Positions 1 through 8,338 of a stretch of DNA of 15,604 nucleotides are shown here, one piece after another. A program made the translations under genes and the position numbers. The stretch covers positions 1 to 15,604 of the forward strand of contig JAIWOE010000080.1 of NCBI GenBank assembly GCA_020217165.1. The letters are read 5' to 3'. Numbering within the stretch: the stretch's first letter is position 1; every line of letters starts with the position of its first letter. The stretch comes from Desulfovibrio sp. GTDB lineage: Bacteria > Desulfobacterota > Desulfovibrionia > Desulfovibrionales > Desulfovibrionaceae. The notes under the pieces were generated by a model. It was given only the letters and a program-made list of their open reading frames with translations. It was not told the origin of the DNA and did no database searches.

Positions 1-1
1 C

Positions 2-1795
2 GAACTCATCGGCCAGACGTCCCTGGCCATGGGCATCATCCCTTCCCGGGAAGAGCGCGACGTGTTTGTCAAGGCCCTCAAGGCCTGCAACTCCCTGACC
101 CAGCAGGAACTGCGCATTGGCACCAAACACGGCACAGTCCTCAACACCCTCATGTCCGCGGAACTCATCGAGCTGGAGGGCAAGCCGCACATCCTCACCG
201 CCGGCATGGATCTCTCGGAACGCATCCGTCGGGAAAAACAGCTCCAGGCGGTCATGGACCACGTGCCCGCCGCCGTGTGGATCGCCCACGATCCGGAATG
301 CACCCTCATGGAAGGCAGCCGGGCGGCCTTACAGCTCCTGCGGTTGACACCGGGGGCCAATCCGTCCAAATCCGCACTGTACAATCCCCCGGCCAACTAC
401 CGCGTCTTCCAGAACGGCCGGGAACTGCACCCCCATGAACTGCCCATGCAGCAGGCGGCCCTGCGCAACCAGCCGTTGCACGACGTGATGCTGGATATCG
501 TGTTCGATGACGACGTCCGCCACATCATTGGCAACGCCGTGCCGCTCCTGGACCGCGCCGGTCAGGTGACCGGCGCCGTGGGTGCCTTCCTGGACATTAC
601 CGACCGCGTGCAGATGGAACGCCGGCTGGAGGAAGCCCGCAGTCTGGCCGAGGAAGCCAACCGGGCCAAAACCGCCTTTTTGGCCAACATGAGCCATGAA
701 CTGCGCACCCCCCTGAACGGCATCATGGGCATGGCCCAGCTGGTGCAGATCAGCACCCTGGAACAGGAACTGCAGAACCAGGCGAACATGATCATCGAAG
801 CCTCCCGCCACCTGCAGTCCATCATCGACGATCTCATGGACATTTCCCAGATCGAGTCCAATCAGATCAAAATCCGCCCCTCCAAAACTGACCTGCGAGA
901 CATCCTGCACCGCCTCATGGCCATGCATCAGCCCGAGGCCGACCGCAAGGGCCTGACCCTGGGCTGCCGCATTGAGGACGACGTGCCCGCCTCCCTGCAT
1001 GTGGACGGCAAGCGGCTCTCCCAGATTCTCAATAACCTGATGAACAACGCCCTGAAGTTTACGGAGCAAGGCCAGGTGGATGTGCACGTGCGCTGCGCGC
1101 CCCAGGGGGAGACCGTGCTGCTGCATGTGGCCGTGCAGGACAGCGGCATCGGCATTCACCCGTCCCAGCACGAGGCCATCTTCAAGACCTTCTATCAGGT
1201 GGAGCAGAACCTCACGCGCTCCAGCCAGGGCACCGGGCTGGGGCTCTCCATCTCCCAGCGGCTGGCGGAGCTCATGGGCGGGCGCATCCGGCTGGAAAGC
1301 ACCCTGGGCCAGGGCAGCCTCTTTGTGTTGGAACTGCCGTGCCGGGTGAGCCCACCAGAGCGCGCCGTCCTGCCCGCTGTGGTGGACCCTGCCCTGTTCC
1401 AGGCCCTGAACCTGCGCGTGCTGGTGGTGGAAGACAACAGCGTGAGCCGGCTGTTCATGACCACCATGCTCAAGAAGTCCGGCTGCACCGTGGACGAGGC
1501 CTCAGACGGCCTGGAGGCCGTGGAGCTGGTACGGGGCACGCCCTACGACGCCGTGTTCATGGATATTCAGATGCCGCGCCTCAACGGGCTGGACGCTACC
1601 CGCATGCTGCGTGCCGACGAAGACCCCCGCGTGCGCGAGTGCTGCATCATCGCCCTGACGGCCTACGCCATGCCCGAGGACAAGCAGCAGTTCCTGGATG
1701 CCGGCATGGATGGCTTCCTTTCCAAGCCCGTCACCTTCCAAGAGCTGCATGCCGCCCTGCATGGGGCCGTGAACAAGCGCAAGGCCAGTCCGTAA
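2..1795 (+). CDS. Hybrid sensor histidine kinase/response regulator (5' end outside window)
   Basis: Signal-transducing kinase that autophosphorylates on His and passes the phosphate to its own receiver domain. The frame is open to the left edge, and the residues before the first ATG (position 29) already read as the end of a PAS domain, so the gene starts upstream and ATG29 is internal. Counting from ATG29: a PAS tail to about residue 65 (SAELIELEG, then LSERIRRE), a second PAS at about 70-192 ending DITDR, a short coiled linker, HisKA with the H-box MSHELRTP (His223), HATPase_c at about 320-437 (N-box NNLMNNALKF, G1 DSGIGI at 371, G2 GTGLGLSI at 401), then a REC domain at about 462-580 with phospho-acceptor Asp512 in FMDIQMP, Thr544 and Lys566. 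No membrane segment is visible in this part, so it is either cytoplasmic or anchored by the missing N-terminus. No output domain follows REC, so a separate HPt protein or regulator is the likely partner. The gene converges on the chemotaxis gene with 38 bp between stops. Confidence 0.95.
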   Translation, partial: ELIGQTSLAMGIIPSREERDVFVKALKACNSLTQQELRIGTKHGTVLNTLMSAELIELEGKPHILTAGMDLSERIRREKQLQAVMDHVPAAVWIAHDPECTLMEGSRAALQLLRLTPGANPSKSALYNPPANYRVFQNGRELHPHELPMQQAALRNQPLHDVMLDIVFDDDVRHIIGNAVPLLDRAGQVTGAVGAFLDITDRVQMERRLEEARSLAEEANRAKTAFLANMSHELRTPLNGIMGMAQLVQISTLEQELQNQANMIIEASRHLQSIIDDLMDISQIESNQIKIRPSKTDLRDILHRLMAMHQPEADRKGLTLGCRIEDDVPASLHVDGKRLSQILNNLMNNALKFTEQGQVDVHVRCAPQGETVLLHVAVQDSGIGIHPSQHEAIFKTFYQVEQNLTRSSQGTGLGLSISQRLAELMGGRIRLESTLGQGSLFVLELPCRVSPPERAVLPAVVDPALFQALNLRVLVVEDNSVSRLFMTTMLKKSGCTVDEASDGLEAVELVRGTPYDAVFMDIQMPRLNGLDATRMLRADEDPRVRECCIIALTAYAMPEDKQQFLDAGMDGFLSKPVTFQELHAALHGAVNKRKASP

Positions 1796-1814
1796 TCGCG
1801 GCGCGTGTCCGCGA
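1796..1814. terminator. Short hairpin between convergent stops
   Basis: TCGCGG and CCGCGA form a perfect 6-bp stem with a 7-nt loop, starting directly after the kinase stop codon and lying in the 38-bp gap before the stop of the convergent chemotaxis gene. No clear T-run follows on either strand, so this is a weak, possibly bidirectional terminator call that rests mainly on position. Confidence 0.35.
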
Positions 1815-1833
1815 CCACTCTCCCTCCCAGGGT

Positions 1834-3615
1834 TCAGCCCCGGGAGCCGTCGGCTGTCAGTTCACCCACCAGCATGCGCAGCCGCTGCCCCTGGGCCGCC
1901 AATTCTCTCACGGCCTGGGCGCTTTGCTGCATGGAATCCGATGCCTCCACGGAAAGCCGCTGCACCGCCTCGATGTTGCGGGCAATCTCCTCGCTGGCGG
2001 CGGACTGTTCCTCAGAGGCAGTGGCGATGGACCGCACCTGATCCGTGGCCTGATCCACCAGGGTGACGATGGCCTTGAGGGCGCGGCCGGACTCGTCGGC
2101 CTGGGCGGTGGCGCTGGCAATGGTTGCGGCGGCCTGCTCCACATTGAGGATGTTGGTGGCGGCGCCCTGCTGGATGCCACGGATGGCGGCGTCCACCTCG
2201 CGTGTGGCCTGCATGGTTTTTTCGGCCAGCTTGCGCACCTCATCGGCCACCACGGCAAAGCCCCGGCCGGCATCCCCTGCCCGGGCCGCCTCGATGGCAG
2301 CGTTCAGGGCCAAGAGGTTGGTCTGATCGGCAATATCCGAAATGACATTGAGCACCTGGCCGATGCCTTTGGCTTTTTCGCCCAGGTCGGCCATGTCTGC
2401 CTTGAGCCGCTGGGAATGGTCGCTGACCTCGGTCACCCCGGTCACCACCCGCTGCACCACCTCTGCACCCTCCACGGCCTTGCGCCGGGCGGCATCGGCG
2501 GTATCCGCTGCCTGGGAAGCGCTCCTGGCCACCTCCAGCACCGTGGCGTTCATCTCCTCCATGGCCGTGGCAGCCTCCGTGATGCGGGTGGACTGCTGGG
2601 CCGCCCCCTGGCTGGACTCCTCCACCTGGGCCGCCAGCTCTTCGGAGGCGGAGGAGATGATGCCCACCACTTCCTCCAGCCTGGCGGCTGCCTGCAGCAT
2701 GCCCTGGGCCTTGGCCTGCTCTGCCTCTCGCCGGGCCTGTTCCGCCTGGGCCATGGCTTCGGTGGCGGCCTGCGCGGCCCTGCGGGCATCCTCTCCCTGT
2801 TGCCGGGCCTGGGCCAGGGAATCCTTGAGGCTGCCCACCATGGTGCGCAAGGCGTCGGCAAGATCACCCATCTCATCCCGGGTCCGCACCAGGAGTTCGC
2901 GCTGCAGCTCGCCCCGGGCCACGGCCTGGGCAAACTCCAGGGTCCCCCGCAAGGGCCGCAGGATCCCCCGGGCGATGAGGGTGAAGAACAGCCCCGCCGT
3001 CAGCAACACGCCTCCCCCCACCCACAGGGCGGTGGCGGCAGAGGCGGCGACGTCCCTTTCCAGTTCAGCAGCGGCCTGACTCAGTTCATCTCTGATGGAA
3101 AGAGCAATAAAATCAATTTGTTGCATTGTAGCTTCGGCATGGTCGTCCACCACGTCATCCATGCGCTCGAAATCTGCCTCCGCAGCGGCGTCGGTGCTAC
3201 CGCCGTGCTTGCGGATGAGGGCCGGCAGCTCCACGGTGACGCCCTGAATCAGTGCCGGCAGCTGCCCACGCAATTCGGCCACTGCCCGGCGCTCCTCGGG
3301 GGTGTCGGCCACTTCCTCCAGCACCGCCATGTTGCGTGTAAGGAAGGTTGCGGCCTCTGCCATGGCCTGCATGCGCTGCGGGGCAATGTCCCCTTCGGCC
3401 TTGTCCACAATGGCGTCCATGGCTGCCAGGGTCATCTGCAGCAGGGCCACGCGCATCTCTTGGGCCACATCCAGCTGCTCCAATCGCACAGCACTGGCTC
3501 GGCTGGAATCGGAAACCTTGACGCTGGCGTAATACACGTCTCCCACCAACACACACACCGCCAGGGCAATGTACAGTCCAAGGGCGGCCAGCCGCAGGGA
3601 AATGGACAAGCGCAT
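1834..3615 (-). CDS. Methyl-accepting chemotaxis protein, transmembrane
   Basis: Inner-membrane chemoreceptor that would signal through CheW/CheA to the flagellar motor. The 593-residue product begins [10 protein letters not shown] with TM1 at about 8-29. A helical, mostly charged extracytoplasmic region (30-193) follows with no recognisable Cache or PAS fold, resembling a four-helix-bundle sensor. Then come TM2 at about 194-216, HAMP at about 217-270, a long Ala/Glu/Gln coiled coil, and the signalling domain. The conserved hairpin tip is at about 420-465 ([20 protein letters not shown], then [16 protein letters not shown]). There is no C-terminal NWETF-type CheR-docking pentapeptide; the protein ends TADGSRG. 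The ATG at 3615 is chosen over the in-frame ATG at 3660 because a GGAGG lies 8 nt upstream and TM1 then starts normally. The ligand cannot be inferred. No che genes are adjacent, so it is probably an orphan receptor gene. Confidence 0.95.
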   Translation of the reverse strand: MRLSISLRLAALGLYIALAVCVLVGDVYYASVKVSDSSRASAVRLEQLDVAQEMRVALLQMTLAAMDAIVDKAEGDIAPQRMQAMAEAATFLTRNMAVLEEVADTPEERRAVAELRGQLPALIQGVTVELPALIRKHGGSTDAAAEADFERMDDVVDDHAEATMQQIDFIALSIRDELSQAAAELERDVAASAATALWVGGGVLLTAGLFFTLIARGILRPLRGTLEFAQAVARGELQRELLVRTRDEMGDLADALRTMVGSLKDSLAQARQQGEDARRAAQAATEAMAQAEQARREAEQAKAQGMLQAAARLEEVVGIISSASEELAAQVEESSQGAAQQSTRITEAATAMEEMNATVLEVARSASQAADTADAARRKAVEGAEVVQRVVTGVTEVSDHSQRLKADMADLGEKAKGIGQVLNVISDIADQTNLLALNAAIEAARAGDAGRGFAVVADEVRKLAEKTMQATREVDAAIRGIQQGAATNILNVEQAAATIASATAQADESGRALKAIVTLVDQATDQVRSIATASEEQSAASEEIARNIEAVQRLSVEASDSMQQSAQAVRELAAQGQRLRMLVGELTADGSRG

Positions 3616-3694
3616 GGAGCAACCTCCGTTGCTGGCAGAATGGTCGGAAAGCCGGAGCAAATCGTGTGGTAAAACCTATGGATGCTGCGGCAGC

Positions 3695-3711
3695 CTATGC
3701 AACAAGCATAG
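3695..3711. repeat. Small inverted repeat upstream of the chemotaxis gene
   Basis: CTATGC and GCATAG form a perfect 6-bp stem around the 5-nt loop AACAA, about 80 bp upstream of the chemotaxis start. It could be an operator or part of a leader structure. I see no convincing -35/-10 pair here, nor a sigma28 (TAAA/GCCGATAA) or sigma54 (TGGC/TTGC) promoter. Confidence 0.35.
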
Positions 3712-3720
3712 CCTATCGGA

Positions 3721-3751
3721 TCATTTCAGGGAAGCCCCCGGTCTGAAATGA
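3721..3751 (-). terminator. Inverted repeat downstream of the broken AlbA_2-like gene
   Basis: TCATTTCAG and CTGAAATGA are a perfect 9-bp inverted repeat separated by 13 nt, beginning 11 bp after the stop of the disrupted gene at 3762-4283. Its position fits a terminator for that gene, isolating the chemotaxis gene downstream. No U-tract follows on the - strand, and an operator upstream of the chemotaxis gene is the alternative. Confidence 0.4.
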
Positions 3752-3761
3752 GATGAGAATC

Positions 3762-4283
3762 TCAAGTCTGACTGGAGTGGACATCAATTCCCCTGAAATA
3801 CAGGGAAATGTACTCCAGGGCATCCCGAACCCCGAGCTTGCGGCTGGAGCCCCCCACGCGGATGTAACACTCGTCCTCTCCGGATTTAGCGTGCAGAAAC
3901 ACCGAGCGCGGGCTTTCCTTGCAGGTAACCACGCACACCGTGGTGCCATCGCAGGGCTCGACTGGTTGGGGAAGCCGACCTGGGCTATGCCCTGGATGGA
4001 TCCGTCGTCACGCACCCCCTGCACGCAGAAATTCACGCACGGTCCAGGCATCCTGCCGCAGGGTTGCCGGAGCCGGCTCTGCCTCGTCCAGTTGACATTC
4101 CAACAATTCTCGTGCGGCAAGGCAATCCGGCTGCGTGTCGCAAGCGTCCCGCACCAGCAGTTCCGTCAATCGTAGACTTGGGGAGCACAAGGGGCGGCCC
4201 GCAGGGGTTGCGGCCACTGCGCCATCCTGGTGCAGTGCGTAGTGCTCATCCAGCTTAATGACGTCCAGGGAGGTCTTGTCCAT
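3762..4283 (-). pseudogene. Disrupted small gene; C-terminus resembles the Schlafen/AlbA_2 domain
   Basis: The ATG at 4283 (MDKTSLDVIKLDEHY) has AAGGA about 9 nt upstream. The frame runs 91 residues to a TGA at 4008-4010. Beyond this stop the same frame reads, at about 3762-3970, VEPCDGTTVCVVTCKESP..SVFLHAKSG..ECYIRVGGSSRKL..RDALEYI. That is the C-terminal pattern of AlbA_2 (Schlafen-type) domains. Between the two parts, the neighbouring frame (about 3965-4020) reads GVRDDGSIQGIAQVGFP, with about 15 of 17 codons ending in G/C against 6 of 16 in the stop-bearing frame. One base lost at the GGGGG run near 4018 and one gained at the CCCC run near 3971 would give a single 173-residue protein. The N-terminal half has a HYALHQDG..TPAGRPL stretch I cannot assign. 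The Walker-free N-terminal half of AlbA_2 is missing. It is either a decaying remnant or an intact gene with homopolymer errors in the sequence. Confidence 0.6.
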
Positions 4284-4313
4284 GACGTTTGGTCCTTCTG
4301 GCATCCGCCTTGC

Positions 4314-4343
4314 TTTACACGGCTGCCTCTGGAGTGCTATGTT
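4314..4343 (+). promoter_or_regulatory. Candidate sigma70 promoter of glgP
   Basis: TTTACA (4314-4319) and TATGTT (4338-4343) are separated by 18 bp and lie about 75 bp upstream of the glgP start, in the divergent region shared with the broken gene at 3762-4283. Each box matches four to five of six consensus positions. It is assigned by eye; no transcription start evidence is available. Confidence 0.45.
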
Positions 4344-4347
4344 TCTG

Positions 4348-4363
4348 AAAGATTGCGATCTTT
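4348..4363. promoter_or_regulatory. Perfect small palindrome just downstream of the glgP -10
   Basis: AAAGAT-TGCG-ATCTTT, with 6-bp perfect arms and a 4-nt centre, starts 5 bp after the proposed -10 box, so it lies at the expected transcription start or early leader of glgP. The position suits a repressor operator or a leader hairpin. I recognise no regulator for it. Confidence 0.4.
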
Positions 4364-4416
4364 GCCACCATGTCGAGCCTTCCCCACCCTCGTCAAGCCC
4401 CTTGCAAGGAGCCACC

Positions 4417-6891
<2,475 letters not shown>

Positions 6892-6892
6892 C

Positions 6893-6924
6893 GCCCAGCC
6901 CCGGCGGGACCGCCGGGGCTGGGC
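6893..6924. terminator. Perfect GC-rich inverted repeat between convergent genes
   Basis: A 15-bp perfect inverted repeat (arms 6893-6907 and 6910-6924) begins 1 bp after the glgP stop and ends 19 bp before the stop of the convergent flavoprotein gene. With a minimal 4-nt loop it still forms 14 nearly all-GC pairs. No T-run follows on either strand, so it is not a classic intrinsic terminator. Its place and strength suggest a bidirectional transcript-end or mRNA-protecting hairpin. Confidence 0.65.
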
Positions 6925-6943
6925 AGCATCATGGGGGGCTGCC

Positions 6944-7612
6944 CTACTGGCTGGCTACCGCCGCCCTGGCGCGCTCCACCAGCGCAGCGCCCAGGGCCTT
7001 GGCTTTGGCGCAGTCCTGGGGGAAGACCTCGGCCCGGCGCCTGGCCTTGGCATCGGCATCCCAGCGGGTGCAAAGGTATTTGCTGTAATCGGAAAACTGC
7101 AATGTGTCGGTGCAGATCTGCAACTCGCAGTTTCCGAAGGCGTGCTCCATGTATCCCCTGATTCTGGAAAGCAACTGCTCGTACTGAAGGATGGGAATCA
7201 TGTCTTCAGGGATGTTCATGGTATAGATCATGGCCGTTTGCAGCCTGCCAGGAAAGATGCATTGGTAGTCCGAGGTGTAGGTGAAAAAGGGGAAGAGCAG
7301 CCGTTCGATGAAGGAACGCACCTCCCCGGATTCCGACCCAAAATACACGGGGGTGCCCAGCAGGAGGACATCCGCCGATTCAATGGCCTGCAACACGGGG
7401 GACAACTCGTCTATGGCGGCACAGCGCCCGTAGTGCTTGCCGCCGATCTTTTTGCAGGCAAAACAGCTGACGCAGCCGGTGAATTGCAGGTCGTACAGAT
7501 TGACCAGCTCGGTTTCCGCGCCTTCTTCCTGGGCGCCAGCCAGGGCATGCTGCAGCAGGGTGGCGGTGTTCCAGTTCTTTCGAGGACTTCCGTTGATGGC
7601 AATGGCTTTCAT
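6944..7612 (-). CDS. NADPH-dependent FMN reductase-like flavoprotein with a Cys motif
   Basis: A 222-residue flavodoxin-fold oxidoreductase of the FMN_red/iron-sulfur flavoprotein superfamily. The N-terminal MKAIAINGSPRKNWNTATLL is the FMN phosphate-binding loop, and GTPVYFGSESGEVRSFIER at about 86-104 is the second flavin-contact loop. Between them lies Cys47-x2-Cys50-x2-Cys53-x10-Cys64 (GCVSCFACKK, then GRC). This compact cluster binds 4Fe-4S in archaeal Isf proteins but is also present in many relatives with no proven cluster. The start at 7612 is set by family alignment; the ORF opens upstream at 7702 with low-complexity residues. There is no good Shine-Dalgarno before 7612 (CGAGCCATCC), which is unusual in this window. 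The gene stands alone, 166 bp after the ybeY stop, and may be monocistronic. The electron donor and substrate are unknown. Confidence 0.9.
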   Translation of the reverse strand: MKAIAINGSPRKNWNTATLLQHALAGAQEEGAETELVNLYDLQFTGCVSCFACKKIGGKHYGRCAAIDELSPVLQAIESADVLLLGTPVYFGSESGEVRSFIERLLFPFFTYTSDYQCIFPGRLQTAMIYTMNIPEDMIPILQYEQLLSRIRGYMEHAFGNCELQICTDTLQFSDYSKYLCTRWDADAKARRRAEVFPQDCAKAKALGAALVERARAAVASQ

Positions 7613-7778
7613 GGATGGCTCGCACGGATGTGGGAATGCAACAGGTTCCGGGACGGCGGGCTGCAACACACTTCGCAGCACACCACGTCCGTGCCCTAGC
7701 ATATCCCTGCGGCGGGGAACAACCGCTTACATTCTTGTCCGCATGGGGCCAATCAACGGGCAAAGGCGCACGGCAGGG
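7613..7778. other. Intergenic region between ybeY and the flavoprotein gene
   Basis: Holds the leader of the - strand flavoprotein gene. Only poor -35/-10 pairs can be found (for example TTGATT with TGTAAG at 19 bp on the - strand), and the start codon lacks a clear Shine-Dalgarno. No gene or strong hairpin is seen. Confidence 0.3.
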
Positions 7779-8315
7779 CTACACAGCCTCCCAGGTGCGG
7801 ACCTCATCCATGGCTTCGTCGGTAATCAGCTCCATCTCCTCGCCGTGGTCCAGACCAGCGCAGTGGAGAATGCCATGGCAGAGCAGGCGGAAGAAGTGCT
7901 CGCGGGTGGTCTGGCCATACAGACGCGCCTCACGGGCACAGGTATCCAGGGAGATGGCAATGGCCCCCAGGCGCATGGGCCGGTCGGGGTCGGGGTCGGA
8001 ATCCCCCACGTCCCCCAGGCAGTCGCGGCCGTCATCTTCGGTATACGCCTCGGGCAGGAACTCTTCCCCCAGCACCAGGGGCGCCTCGCAATGCAGATCA
8101 TCGGTGTCCGGAAAGGACAGGACATTGGTGGGACCGGGCATGCCCATGAATTCAAGATTCAGTTCGGCGATGGCGGCGTCGTCCACCAGGTCAATCTCCA
8201 CTAGACTGCCGCCCAGGCCCAGACGCTCCAGCAGCCAAGTGACAAAGGCATCGATTTCCACCCGGGACGTGGGCACCAAGTAGCCTCGCGGCGTGTTGCG
8301 CGTGAGCGTGATCAT
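7779..8315 (-). CDS. ybeY: Endoribonuclease YbeY (rRNA maturation factor)
   Basis: Zinc-dependent endoribonuclease acting in 16S rRNA 3'-end maturation and ribosome quality control in the cytoplasm. The signature HGILHCAGLDH places the metal ligands at His147, His151 and His157, and GPTNVLSFP at 61-69 is the other family hallmark. The product is 178 residues, somewhat longer than the roughly 150-155 typical. The surplus is an acidic stretch at about 72-115 (EDDGRDCLGDVGDSDPDPDR) inserted between the TNVLSFP block and the strand GAIAISLDT. The start at 8315 has AAGGAG 5 nt upstream. It is the last gene of the phoH-pgpH-ybeY operon, 23 bp after the HD gene. This order is common in bacteria and ties YbeY to the PhoH ATPase. 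Confidence 0.95.
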   Translation of the reverse strand: MITLTRNTPRGYLVPTSRVEIDAFVTWLLERLGLGGSLVEIDLVDDAAIAELNLEFMGMPGPTNVLSFPDTDDLHCEAPLVLGEEFLPEAYTEDDGRDCLGDVGDSDPDPDRPMRLGAIAISLDTCAREARLYGQTTREHFFRLLCHGILHCAGLDHGEEMELITDEAMDEVRTWEAV

Positions 8316-8338
8316 CCGTTCTCCTTGTGCGTGCGAGG

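Noticed and set aside
1339..3672. Open frame of 777 codons on the + strand
   Set aside because: It is antisense to the chemotaxis gene and overlaps the receiver domain of the kinase. The translation is Gly/His/Leu-rich with no domain, a common artefact opposite GC-rich genes.
4008..4010. TGA as a selenocysteine codon joining the two halves of the broken gene
   Set aside because: The residues straight after the TGA in that frame have poor codon usage, no selenoprotein context is visible, and the adjacent frame explains the gap better.
3753..4175. Open frame of 140 codons on the + strand
   Set aside because: It is opposite the AlbA_2-like homology on the - strand and has no recognisable motif or good ribosome site.
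4258..4416. Upstream start for glgP at 4258
   Set aside because: It would add 53 non-conserved residues across the promoter region; the ATG at 4417 has AAGGA and matches family length.
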